A stretch of DNA of 5,667 nt from MFAQ01 sp964592455 (GCA_964592455.1 CAZQDQ010000056.1:1-5667), one strand, 5' to 3'. Counted from the stretch's first letter, positions 1-5,224 are shown. Translations and numbers: made by a program. The notes: a model not told the origin generated them from the letters alone.

Positions 1-486
1 AGCACCCTAATTCTAGACCCACCCTCTGCTCGATTCTTTCTTCCCTATTACCCAGCAGTTATTATTTCTGCTCTTACCATTGTCAGCAAATTGCCTCTTA
101 ATTTGCAAAAAATATTTAAATATCTATTCCTTATATCTGCAGCCACTGTTGTGCTTTTAAGAATAAATGCCTTTAAGAAAAACGTTAGCTACCTCTTAGG
201 AAAGCAAACTACAAATCAATATTTAACCTCTCTTTCTTCTCGTTTACCCGATACATTCATTGATAGTGACGATTTTGTCAAAAACAACCTAAAAAATCAA
301 AGAATTATCATCGACAAACTCCACAACTTGTATTATTTTCCCTATGCTTTCGATCACACCTCCTGGGCAAACATATCTAAGGACTATAATTACTTAGTTA
401 CTATCAAACAAGAACCAAAGGAAATAAATGGAGATCTCATCCACACTAACGACGTCGGCATCCAAATTTTTCAGCTTAACCAATAA
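1..486 (+). CDS. C-terminal part of a membrane glycosyltransferase (GT-C / family 39-like), 5' truncated by window edge
   Basis: The reading frame is open from base 1 to TAA at 484-486 (161 residues), so the gene begins upstream of the window; an internal TTG at 91 is not the likely start. Visible are an Arg-Phe-Phe-Leu-Pro-Tyr-Tyr-Pro segment (residues 11-18), followed by hydrophobic stretches at about 18-29 and 37-52, then a soluble tail of about 105 residues. An Arg/aromatic/Pro segment just before the last helices, then a short extracytoplasmic tail, is typical of polyprenyl-phosphate-sugar dependent GT-C transferases (PMT/ArnT/RgtA-like). These transfer sugars on the outer face of the membrane. 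The catalytic N-terminal loop lies outside the window, so the family call is inference. Its last 59 bases overlap the start of the O-antigen-ligase-like gene, so the two are probably one surface-glycan operon. It could also be another polytopic membrane protein. Confidence 0.6.
   Translation, partial: STLILDPPSARFFLPYYPAVIISALTIVSKLPLNLQKIFKYLFLISAATVVLLRINAFKKNVSYLLGKQTTNQYLTSLSSRLPDTFIDSDDFVKNNLKNQRIIIDKLHNLYYFPYAFDHTSWANISKDYNYLVTIKQEPKEINGDLIHTNDVGIQIFQLNQ
417..422 (+). promoter_or_regulatory. Shine-Dalgarno AAAGGA for the O-antigen-ligase-like gene
   Basis: AAAGGA ends five bases before the ATG at 428 and lies inside the upstream glycosyltransferase gene. It fixes the 428 start although this creates a 59-base overlap: the next in-frame ATG/GTG/TTG codon would cut into the first membrane segments. 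It is the only clear, well-spaced Shine-Dalgarno in the window, and it belongs to the only gene that clearly sits inside an operon. Confidence 0.6.
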
Positions 487-1540
487 ATGGGCTACTCTGC
501 TTACATTCCTAATTTGGCCATTTGGCCACTTACTCAAAATTTTTAGCTTCTACTTGTTAGACATAGCTTGTTTCTTTGTCTTTATTACCTTTTTATTTGG
601 AGGCAATCTTATTAAGTTCAAAAAGAATATTCTTTTTAGAAGCTTAAATGTTTTTTGGTTTTCTTTGCTTGTTTCCATACTCTACTCTTTATGGCAACAA
701 AAAGCTCAGGCACCAGCTATAAACTTTTTATATTATCTACGCACCTTAGTCTATCCATTTTTAGCCTTTTCCATCTTTATTCAAAACTCGGATGACCTAA
801 AAAAAGTGATCCGCTTTTCTGGTTTGGCATTTTTTGTTTTAGGAATTGCTCAGTACCTACTACTTCCAGATTTAAGGTTATACAAAAACATTGGCTTTGA
901 TGATCACTACTATCGTTTGGCCGGCACCTTGCTAGACCCAAACTTTACCGGGGCTGTTCTAGCTACTGCAATTGTTTACTTGTTACTAGCAAAGGAATAC
1001 CTTACTTCAATTTTCGCCTTGGTTGGTTTAGCTCTGACTTTTTCTAGAGCATCTTACCTATCCTTCATTTTGACCGCTCTTACCATTTTCCTTCAAAAAA
1101 AATACAAAAAACTGTTGTTGCTATTTCCACTTTTAGCTTTACTAATATTATTTTCGCCAAAGCCATTCGGGGAGGGGGTAAACCTCTTTAGAACATATTC
1201 AATTTCTTCTAGATTAGCAAGTTTTGGCAACGGCCTACAGCTTTTAGGACAAAACCCGCTCTTCGGGGTGGGTTTTGGACAGCTAACTGGTCCCTATGGT
1301 CAAAAAATAAGTGTCGATAACTCGTACATTTACCTTCTTGCTGGTAGTGGTATTCTGGGATTTGTTTCCTTCTTGTTTGTAATTTTTGCTATCTTAAAGA
1401 CTTCACACAAAAACACTTATCTTTTATTATTGCCCATCCTAATTCATTCACTTTTCAATAACAGCTTCTTTTATATATGGATCATGTCACTTTTCTGGGT
1501 GATAGTAGGCTTCTCTCTTAAGGAGAATAAATCAATCTAA
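428..1540 (+). CDS. O-antigen ligase / polymerase-like polytopic membrane protein (Wzy_C family)
   Basis: This 370-residue protein has about ten hydrophobic segments between residues 22 and 362, near the usual size for WaaL/Wzy-type proteins (PF04932). Landmarks are Arg163-Leu-Ala-Gly followed by Asp-Pro-Asn (170-172); a Thr-Phe-Ser-Arg-Ala-Ser motif (204-209) at the end of a helix, with the family's conserved Arg207; a large extracytoplasmic loop (about 244-300) containing Asn-Pro-Leu-Phe-Gly-Val-Gly (276-282); and Asp-Asn-Ser-Tyr (297-300), followed by a Gly-rich helix (306-311). Family members join or polymerise undecaprenyl-linked glycans on the outer side of the cytoplasmic membrane. The position where WaaL enzymes often carry His is Asp297 here. 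The start at 428 is supported by AAAGGA at 417-422. The gene overlaps the upstream glycosyltransferase by 59 bases and the convergent Ig-like gene by 23 bases. Substrate, and ligase versus polymerase activity, cannot be told from sequence. Confidence 0.85.
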   Translation: MEISSTLTTSASKFFSLTNKWATLLTFLIWPFGHLLKIFSFYLLDIACFFVFITFLFGGNLIKFKKNILFRSLNVFWFSLLVSILYSLWQQKAQAPAINFLYYLRTLVYPFLAFSIFIQNSDDLKKVIRFSGLAFFVLGIAQYLLLPDLRLYKNIGFDDHYYRLAGTLLDPNFTGAVLATAIVYLLLAKEYLTSIFALVGLALTFSRASYLSFILTALTIFLQKKYKKLLLLFPLLALLILFSPKPFGEGVNLFRTYSISSRLASFGNGLQLLGQNPLFGVGFGQLTGPYGQKISVDNSYIYLLAGSGILGFVSFLFVIFAILKTSHKNTYLLLLPILIHSLFNNSFFYIWIMSLFWVIVGFSLKENKSI

Positions 1541-2207
1541 GGTTAACCTCATCCTTGTTCCCCGCCTTATCAGAAGCAACAATTTTGATATTGTTATCTC
1601 CATTTGAAAGCTGCAGTCTATGAGTAAAGGTTCCGTCTCTTGCTACATCCACAAAAGAATTATTTGCTAATACTTGGGTGTTTGATTTGTTTACCTTTCC
1701 ATTTATTTCTACTGCCTGACTATTCTTACCTATGTATTCTGTTCCGTCTTTTGGAGAAACAATTGTTAATACAACCGGCTCATTATCTAAATTTACTAAT
1801 TTTATTTCCGACAAACTGGCATTATTTGCTGCATCTACTGCCCTTACTTGAATTCTATTACTTCCGTTCTGCAAACTAGCTGTTAAACTAAAAAACCCAT
1901 CGTCTTTTGCTGTGTCTGTCTTGTTCAAAACATCATTTACATTTAGCTCTATATTCGCTCCACCTTCCGTGTAACCTTCAATAATTATCTCTGCACCATT
2001 AGTAGCTTCTGGCAACGCGGACAAAATTGGCGTCTGTGGTGGAATAATATCCTCCTCAGTTCGTTTCACTTCAACTCCATTTCCCGCAATTATTTTTATA
2101 AAAAGAGGAAAGCCCCACTTAACCATCACAAAAATAAAAATTATTGAAAGCAATAAGTAAAATCGGGATCTGTTACCCTCTTGCGACCTTCTATATCTGC
2201 CCATCAT
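1518..2207 (-). CDS. Membrane-anchored protein with two tandem Ig-like domains
   Basis: From the ATG at 2207 the protein has 229 residues. A basic N-terminus (several Arg in residues 3-15) is followed by one hydrophobic helix at about 16-40, without a signal-peptidase site. The positive-inside rule predicts a cytoplasmic N-terminus and an exposed C-terminus. After a Pro-rich linker (about 55-60) come two related beta-rich domains (about 62-142 and 145-229). Both share the pattern Asp-Gly-x-Phe, then Asn-Gly-x-Asn, then Ala/Ser-x-Asp-x-Ala-x-Asn (103-128 and 191-217). This is typical of bacterial Ig-like/glucodextranase-B-type domains in surface proteins. No enzyme motif is seen; a role in adhesion or as a cell-surface spacer is inference. 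A TTG two codons upstream (2213) and the next ATG (2204) are alternative starts; 2207 is preferred because a -10 box lies eight bases before it. The 3' end overlaps the convergent ligase gene by 23 bases. Confidence 0.8.
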   Translation of the reverse strand: MMGRYRRSQEGNRSRFYLLLSIIFIFVMVKWGFPLFIKIIAGNGVEVKRTEEDIIPPQTPILSALPEATNGAEIIIEGYTEGGANIELNVNDVLNKTDTAKDDGFFSLTASLQNGSNRIQVRAVDAANNASLSEIKLVNLDNEPVVLTIVSPKDGTEYIGKNSQAVEINGKVNKSNTQVLANNSFVDVARDGTFTHRLQLSNGDNNIKIVASDKAGNKDEVNLRLIYSP

Positions 2208-2215
2208 ATGCAAAT

Positions 2216-2245
2216 AGTATAAAGCATATCTGCCATGTCTGTTAT
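2216..2245 (-). promoter_or_regulatory. Predicted promoter of the Ig-like protein gene
   Basis: On the minus strand, ATAACA (2245-2240, four of six matches to TTGACA) is followed after 18 bases by TATACT (2221-2216, five of six matches to TATAAT). The ATG at 2207 starts eight bases after the -10 box, so transcription would begin at or one to two bases before the start codon. No Shine-Dalgarno could fit in such a leader. Confidence 0.5.
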
Positions 2246-2248
2246 AAA
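2243..2248 (+). promoter_or_regulatory. Predicted -10 element for tRNA-Gly and the downstream hydrolase
   Basis: TATAAA (2243-2248, overlapping the alternative TAAAAT at 2245-2250) lies 11 bases before the mature tRNA 5' end. It would give a 5' leader of only a few bases, to be removed by RNase P. No convincing -35 is visible at 17-18 bases upstream. The box overlaps the -35 of the divergent Ig-like gene, so the two promoters would compete for space. Confidence 0.4.
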
Positions 2249-2259
2249 ATCATTCCATC

Positions 2260-2330
2260 GCGGGATTAGTTCACCGGTAGAATAACTCCTTCCCAAGGAG
2301 TAGAAGGGGGTCCGATTCCCCTATCCCGCT
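2260..2330 (+). tRNA. tRNA-Gly (anticodon CCC)
   Basis: The 71-base sequence folds as a full cloverleaf. The 7-bp acceptor stem is perfect (GCGGGAT with ATCCCGC). The D stem is GTTC/GAAT with loop ACCGGTA carrying the conserved GG. The anticodon stem ACTCC/GGAGT closes loop TTCCCAA, giving anticodon CCC, which reads GGG glycine codons. The variable loop has four bases, and the T stem GGGGG/CCCCT has one G-U pair. The first pair G1-C72 and discriminator U73 fit bacterial glycine tRNAs. The 3' CCA is not encoded and must be added by a nucleotidyltransferase. The T loop reads TCCGATT, with C where position 55 is normally U. The next gene's ATG begins after a single intervening base. Confidence 0.95.
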
Positions 2331-2331
2331 C

Positions 2332-3141
2332 ATGAACGACAATTATAGGATCTATGGAAATAGCCCTTTAGTAGTAGTGGTGGTACATGGTGGCCCTGGT
2401 GCTCCAGGCGAAATGAAACCGGTTGCAAAAAGATTATCGGAATCTTTCGGCGTTATTGAACCACTACAAACCAAAGATTATATAGGAGGCCAAATAGAAG
2501 AGCTTAAAAAAGTAATTGAGGAAAAAGCTTCAATCCCCGCAATCATCATCGGTTGGTCGTGGGGAGCATGGTTAAGTTACCTTTTTGTTGCTAAATATCC
2601 AAAGTTGGTTAAGAAACTAATTTTAGTAAGTAGTGGTCCTTTCGAAGAAAATTATGCTCAAAAAATAATGCCAACACGACTATCGCGTCTCTCAAAGAAA
2701 GAAGTAATTAGAGTAAATGAAATTATCAGTTTACTCCAAGGTGGACAAGCAGGTGACGAAATTTTTAAAGAATTTGGAGAGCTAATGGATAAAGCAGATT
2801 CTTTTAAGAAAATTTCACACAAAAATGGAGATAACTTAAGCACGAACAAAAGCTTCCAGTCTAAAATATATGAGAAAGTTTGGAGCGAAGCAGAACAACT
2901 AAGAAAAACTGGAAAACTACTAGAGCTAGGGAAAACCATAACTTGCCCAGTAGTTGCCATTCACGGTGACTACGATTCCCACCCGGCCGAAGGAGTTAGC
3001 AAACCGCTAACACTAGTATTGCCCGACTTTAAATTTATTTTATTAAAAAACTGTGGTCATCATCCTTGGTTTGAGCAAAAAGCTAAAGACAGGTTTTACG
3101 AAGTATTAGAAAAAGAGTTATCATCTGATGGAAGTAGATAA
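2332..3141 (+). CDS. Alpha/beta hydrolase (HGGPG type), directly behind tRNA-Gly
   Basis: This 269-residue protein has the alpha/beta-hydrolase signature in order. The oxyanion-loop motif His-Gly-Gly-Pro-Gly is at 19-23, the nucleophile elbow Gly-Trp-Ser-Trp-Gly at 74-78 (Ser76), a Lys/Glu-rich helical cap at about 101-200, the acid Gly-x-x-Asp at 212-215 (Asp215), and Gly-His-His-Pro-Trp at 242-246 (His243). HGGPG is characteristic of proline iminopeptidase-like and related hydrolases, but the substrate cannot be read from sequence. There is no signal peptide, so it is probably cytoplasmic. A run of five Val (14-18) forms the first core strand. The ATG lies one base after the tRNA discriminator, which leaves no room for a Shine-Dalgarno outside the tRNA. 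The next in-frame start candidates (GTG at Val16/17) would remove the first beta strand. It is probably co-transcribed with the tRNA. Confidence 0.85.
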   Translation: MNDNYRIYGNSPLVVVVVHGGPGAPGEMKPVAKRLSESFGVIEPLQTKDYIGGQIEELKKVIEEKASIPAIIIGWSWGAWLSYLFVAKYPKLVKKLILVSSGPFEENYAQKIMPTRLSRLSKKEVIRVNEIISLLQGGQAGDEIFKEFGELMDKADSFKKISHKNGDNLSTNKSFQSKIYEKVWSEAEQLRKTGKLLELGKTITCPVVAIHGDYDSHPAEGVSKPLTLVLPDFKFILLKNCGHHPWFEQKAKDRFYEVLEKELSSDGSR

Positions 3142-3143
3142 TT

Positions 3144-3149
3144 TATAAT
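3144..3149 (+). promoter_or_regulatory. Predicted -10 element of the DUF1801 gene
   Basis: A perfect TATAAT is followed by six bases and the ATG at 3156. It starts three bases after the stop codon of the upstream hydrolase. There is no clear -35 at 17-18 bases and no Shine-Dalgarno before the ATG. The spacing predicts a transcript starting at or next to the start codon. The gene might also be read from the upstream tRNA-hydrolase transcript. Confidence 0.5.
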
Positions 3150-3155
3150 CTACCC

Positions 3156-3551
3156 ATGGAAGCAGAAATCAAAAAATACAATCAAAAACAACTGCCGGAA
3201 GACCAAAAAATCTGTAACTTGCTTATGGAAGTGATCAATAACAATCTACCAGGATCAACCAGCAAAATTTGGCATGGATCTCCTGTGTGGTTTTTGGATG
3301 GTAACCCTACGGTAGGCTATAACAAGCAAAAAGCAGGGCTTAAGCTTGTGTTTTGGAGTGGTGCTGACTTTAAAGATAAAAAGCTAAAACCTGGCAGTGG
3401 CAAATTTAAAGATGCCTCCATTGTTTATAACGCTTTAGGAGAAGTTGACATAGCAGATCTAAAAGCCTGGCTAAAAAAAGCAACTGAGATTCAGTGGGAC
3501 TACAAAAACATCATTAAACACAAAGGGGTTCTGTTAAAGTTTAAGAGCTAA
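3156..3551 (+). CDS. DUF1801 domain protein (YdhG-like)
   Basis: This 131-residue soluble protein has no signal peptide or membrane segment and matches the length of single-domain DUF1801 (PF08818) proteins. The recognisable core runs from about residue 31 to 72: Leu-Pro, then Lys-Ile-Trp-His-Gly-Ser-Pro-Val-Trp (37-45), a short Asp-Gly hairpin (48-49), then a strand with Leu-Val-Phe-Trp-Ser-Gly-Ala (64-70). A C-terminal helix with Trp-Leu-Lys-Lys (105-108) follows. The family folds like frataxin-type proteins; its biochemical role is not firmly established and no catalytic residues can be named. The gene follows the HGGPG hydrolase by 14 bases on the same strand and is convergent with the RBBP9-like gene, with nine bases between the two stop codons and no recognisable terminator. 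Confidence 0.75.
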   Translation: MEAEIKKYNQKQLPEDQKICNLLMEVINNNLPGSTSKIWHGSPVWFLDGNPTVGYNKQKAGLKLVFWSGADFKDKKLKPGSGKFKDASIVYNALGEVDIADLKAWLKKATEIQWDYKNIIKHKGVLLKFKS

Positions 3552-3560
3552 GCAGACAGG

Positions 3561-4097
3561 TTATATTTGATAGTTTTTTACAACCTCCAAAAGTTCTGGA
3601 AAGGTTGACTGTTCCAAAAAGTGACCAGCACTATGAATTTTAACTACTTCTGGCGAAAGTTTATCAGCAATATATTCAAACTGATCTTGGGGAATATAGG
3701 GGTCATCATCACCATAAACTAATGTTATTTTCTTTTGGTTCTTCTTTATCGCTTCCCAATCCCAGGGTTTATCAAAATAGCCACTTACTCTCTCTAGCTC
3801 GTCGCCTAAATCAGAGTAGGAAGGGGAAATGATTATCGACCCACCAATTTTGTTTTGCTCAGCGTAGCGCATAGCTGCCACCGCCCCAGAAGACCAGCCA
3901 ACTAGCATGTCTTCTTCGGTAACTTTCACGAAGCCTTTTAAAAAAGGCAGCCAAAATTTAGACCTTGCCATAATTGAGTCTGGAAAAGTTTCAAAAAAAC
4001 TTTCTACACCTAGATTGTCTAGCTCTTTCTTTAGCCAACCACACCATTTACCAGACCAATGCATGGTGTTATTGCCATGAATAAAAGTAACTCTCAT
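3561..4097 (-). CDS. Small serine hydrolase of the RBBP9/YdeN family
   Basis: The 178-residue protein is the usual length for minimal, cap-less alpha/beta hydrolases of the RBBP9/YdeN family (PF06821). It starts on its first core strand with Ile-His-Gly-Asn-Asn (6-10). The nucleophile elbow is Gly-Trp-Ser-Ser-Gly (67-71, Ser69), the acid lies in Asp-Asp-Pro-Tyr-Ile-Pro (131-136, Asp132), and the base in Ala-Gly-His-Phe (157-160, His159), so the triad is complete. It has no signal peptide and is cytoplasmic. Natural substrates of the family are mostly unknown. An in-frame TTG at 4112 would add five residues before the first strand; the ATG at 4097 is preferred because it fits the family's start and has a -10 box five bases upstream. 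It is divergent from the YbaK-like gene (53 bases between starts) and unrelated in sequence pattern to the HGGPG hydrolase nearby. Confidence 0.85.
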   Translation of the reverse strand: MRVTFIHGNNTMHWSGKWCGWLKKELDNLGVESFFETFPDSIMARSKFWLPFLKGFVKVTEEDMLVGWSSGAVAAMRYAEQNKIGGSIIISPSYSDLGDELERVSGYFDKPWDWEAIKKNQKKITLVYGDDDPYIPQDQFEYIADKLSPEVVKIHSAGHFLEQSTFPELLEVVKNYQI

Positions 4098-4102
4098 AGC
4101 TA

Positions 4103-4108
4103 ATTTTA
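4103..4108 (-). promoter_or_regulatory. Predicted -10 element of the RBBP9-like hydrolase gene
   Basis: On the minus strand TAAAAT (4108-4103, five of six matches) is followed by five bases and the ATG at 4097. No Shine-Dalgarno is present. The -35 position falls in one arm of the inverted repeat at 4114-4133 and matches the consensus poorly, so an activator or another recognition mode may compensate. Confidence 0.45.
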
Positions 4109-4113
4109 ACAAA

Positions 4114-4133
4114 GAAATCTCAAGTAAGATTTC
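4114..4133. promoter_or_regulatory. Inverted repeat midway between divergent promoters, candidate operator
   Basis: GAAATCT and AGATTTC are perfect 7-bp inverted arms separated by six bases. The dyad is placed symmetrically: five bases separate it from the minus-strand -10 box (4103-4108) and five from the plus-strand -10 box (4139-4144). The arms therefore cover both -35 positions. This geometry suits a dimeric regulator acting on both genes. No protein is assigned, and a chance dyad in AT-rich DNA is possible. Confidence 0.4.
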
Positions 4134-4138
4134 GCTTA

Positions 4139-4144
4139 TATAAT
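4139..4144 (+). promoter_or_regulatory. Predicted -10 element of the YbaK-like gene
   Basis: A perfect TATAAT is followed by exactly six bases and the ATG at 4151, the same arrangement as at the DUF1801 gene. There is no Shine-Dalgarno. The -35 region falls in the inverted repeat and has a poor consensus match. Confidence 0.55.
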
Positions 4145-4150
4145 ACTTGC

Positions 4151-4639
4151 ATGGACTACCACCCAGTTGTTAGCAAAATAATAAGTTTGCTCAAGGAGAA
4201 TCATGTTGTTTTTGATACTTTTGAACACGAACCAGTCAGAACTAGTGAGGAGGCTGCCAAAGTTAGAACTGGATATACTTTAGAACAAGGCGCTAAAGCC
4301 CTTGTAGTTCGAGTAAAAAAAAGTAATCAAGACAAAAAATTTGTTATGGTAGTGGTTCCAGGCCATAAAAGGTTTGATAATCAAAAATTAAAAACAATCT
4401 TAGGTGCAAAGGACATTCGCTTTGCTACCGAGCAAGAGGTGGGGGAGATTACCGGCGGTGTAATGCCCGGTGGAGTGCCACCGTTTGGTAACTTATTTAA
4501 CTTAGAGGTTTATGTGGAAAAAAGTTTGTTTGGTAAGCAAAGAATAATTTTTAATGCCGGTGATAAACGTTTCTCTATAGGAATGACCTCACTAGATTAC
4601 AAAAAAGTGGTAAACCCAACAGTTGAAGATCTTATTTAG
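4151..4639 (+). CDS. YbaK/ProX-type aminoacyl-tRNA deacylase (trans-editing domain)
   Basis: This 162-residue free-standing editing domain (PF04073) hydrolyses mischarged aminoacyl-tRNA in the cytoplasm, typically Cys- or Ala-tRNA(Pro) in characterised members. Visible are the N-terminal strand and helix with Glu-His-Glu-Pro-Val-Arg-Thr-Ser-Glu-Glu-Ala-Ala (25-36), Lys49 in Gly-Ala-Lys-Ala-Leu-Val (the conserved family lysine), a Val-Val-Val-Pro-Gly strand (67-71), the glycine/proline-rich motif Pro-Gly-Gly-Val-Pro-Pro-Phe-Gly (106-113), and Asn-Ala-Gly-Asp near 135-138. Length and motif order are normal for a complete member. It could be a ProX/ProXp-ala-like or a YbaK-like enzyme; the amino acid specificity is not readable with confidence. 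The gene is divergent from the RBBP9-like hydrolase and ends two bases from the convergent orphan gene. Confidence 0.85.
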   Translation: MDYHPVVSKIISLLKENHVVFDTFEHEPVRTSEEAAKVRTGYTLEQGAKALVVRVKKSNQDKKFVMVVVPGHKRFDNQKLKTILGAKDIRFATEQEVGEITGGVMPGGVPPFGNLFNLEVYVEKSLFGKQRIIFNAGDKRFSIGMTSLDYKKVVNPTVEDLI

Positions 4640-4641
4640 TG

Positions 4642-5187
4642 TTAGGCCGCTATAAGAGTAGGCAGGTTCATCCGCCTCTCTTCTATTTGTTCAACAAACA
4701 ATCTAATGGTTTCTTCAACATCAATCCGCTCTGGTAGGTCAGAAAGACTCCTAATGCTTTCGTACTTCAAAATTTCTATGTAGTCCTCTACCTCTCCTTC
4801 ACTAATTTGTAAAACATGTCCAGATTCTTCTCTTTTCCCATCATTATCAATCTCATATACAAAATTTGCCGTTTTCCCCTTGCCCCCATCAAACTTAAAG
4901 ACATCCACAAAAACAGCTTTGCCTATTTTTCCGGTGTCATTGTCCTTGCTTATCTCCACCCTCATCATTTCTGTACCTACTAGTGGGTCTGTCGACGAAA
5001 GAATTAAGATTTTCGTCCATATACTTCCCCAAGATCCACCACCCAAAACAATGTACCTTATTCTTCTTTTTTGAGCATCATTTTCCCAGGAGATATCCCT
5101 TTCTCCTTCAGACTCAACACCTTCCATGTTCAAATCAATTGCTGGGTAACTATTTAATCTTCTTTCTATCCATTCTGTTAGTCCCAT
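4642..5187 (-). CDS. Hypothetical acidic protein, no recognised family
   Basis: I do not recognise this 181-residue protein. It has no signal peptide or membrane helix and is rich in Asp/Glu, so it is probably cytoplasmic. The N-terminus looks helical (Trp-Ile-Glu-Arg-Arg, 6-10). A central beta-rich part (about 42-128) includes a glycine loop Gly-Gly-Gly-Ser-Trp-Gly-Ser-Ile-Trp (49-57) and alternating hydrophobic strands around 75-98 and 108-127. The end is helical and charged (130-172). The even codon quality, the -10 box before its ATG and tight packing against both neighbours support a real gene. It meets YbaK tail to tail with two bases between stops and is divergent from the YgjP-like gene by 48 bases. 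GGAGG at 5205-5201 lies 13 bases upstream of this ATG, too far for a normal Shine-Dalgarno but eight bases from an out-of-frame ATG at 5192. Confidence 0.75.
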   Translation of the reverse strand: MGLTEWIERRLNSYPAIDLNMEGVESEGERDISWENDAQKRRIRYIVLGGGSWGSIWTKILILSSTDPLVGTEMMRVEISKDNDTGKIGKAVFVDVFKFDGGKGKTANFVYEIDNDGKREESGHVLQISEGEVEDYIEILKYESIRSLSDLPERIDVEETIRLFVEQIEERRMNLPTLIAA

Positions 5188-5194
5188 ATCATAT

Positions 5195-5224
5195 ATTCTA
5201 CCTCCAAAGTCAAAAACATGTCAT
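5195..5224 (-). promoter_or_regulatory. Predicted promoter of the hypothetical acidic protein gene
   Basis: On the minus strand ATGACA (5224-5219, five of six matches to TTGACA) and TAGAAT (5200-5195, five of six matches to TATAAT) are separated by 18 bases. Seven bases lie between the -10 box and the ATG at 5187, so the predicted transcript starts at the start codon. It is the best complete promoter in the window. Confidence 0.55.

Noticed and set aside
1640..1879. Plus-strand open frame of 79 codons inside the Ig-like gene
   Set aside because: It lies antisense within a gene with clear Ig-like domain repeats, has no ribosome binding site, and its translation shows no protein-like pattern beyond hydrophobic bias.
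2193..2234. Nine-base direct repeat ATATCTGCC at 2193-2201 and 2226-2234 flanking the Ig-like gene start
   Set aside because: The 33-base period is suggestive of an operator pair, but one copy is coding sequence and a 9-base repeat at this distance can easily arise by chance.
2260..2330. Glycine tRNA as a hint of UGA-to-glycine recoding seen in some CPR lineages
   Set aside because: The anticodon is CCC, not UCA. All complete genes read cleanly with the standard bacterial code, and tryptophan is encoded by TGG.
2658..2960. Minus-strand open frame of 100 codons inside the HGGPG hydrolase gene
   Set aside because: It is antisense to the cap and core of a well-supported alpha/beta hydrolase and has no start signal or recognisable motif.
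2260..3141. tRNA as an integration (att) site
   Set aside because: There is no integrase, no repeat of the tRNA 3' end elsewhere in the window and no phage or plasmid gene; the adjoining genes look like ordinary housekeeping or accessory genes.
3558..3586. AGGTT / AACCT arms around a T-run between the DUF1801 and RBBP9-like genes, possible terminator
   Set aside because: The T-run lies in the 19-base loop instead of after the stem, and the 5-bp stem is too weak.
4630..4657. Inverted repeat TCTTAT / ATAAGA with a 16-base loop between the YbaK and orphan gene ends
   Set aside because: The stem is short and AT-only apart from one pair, the loop is long, and no T tract follows on either strand, so it is not a credible intrinsic terminator.
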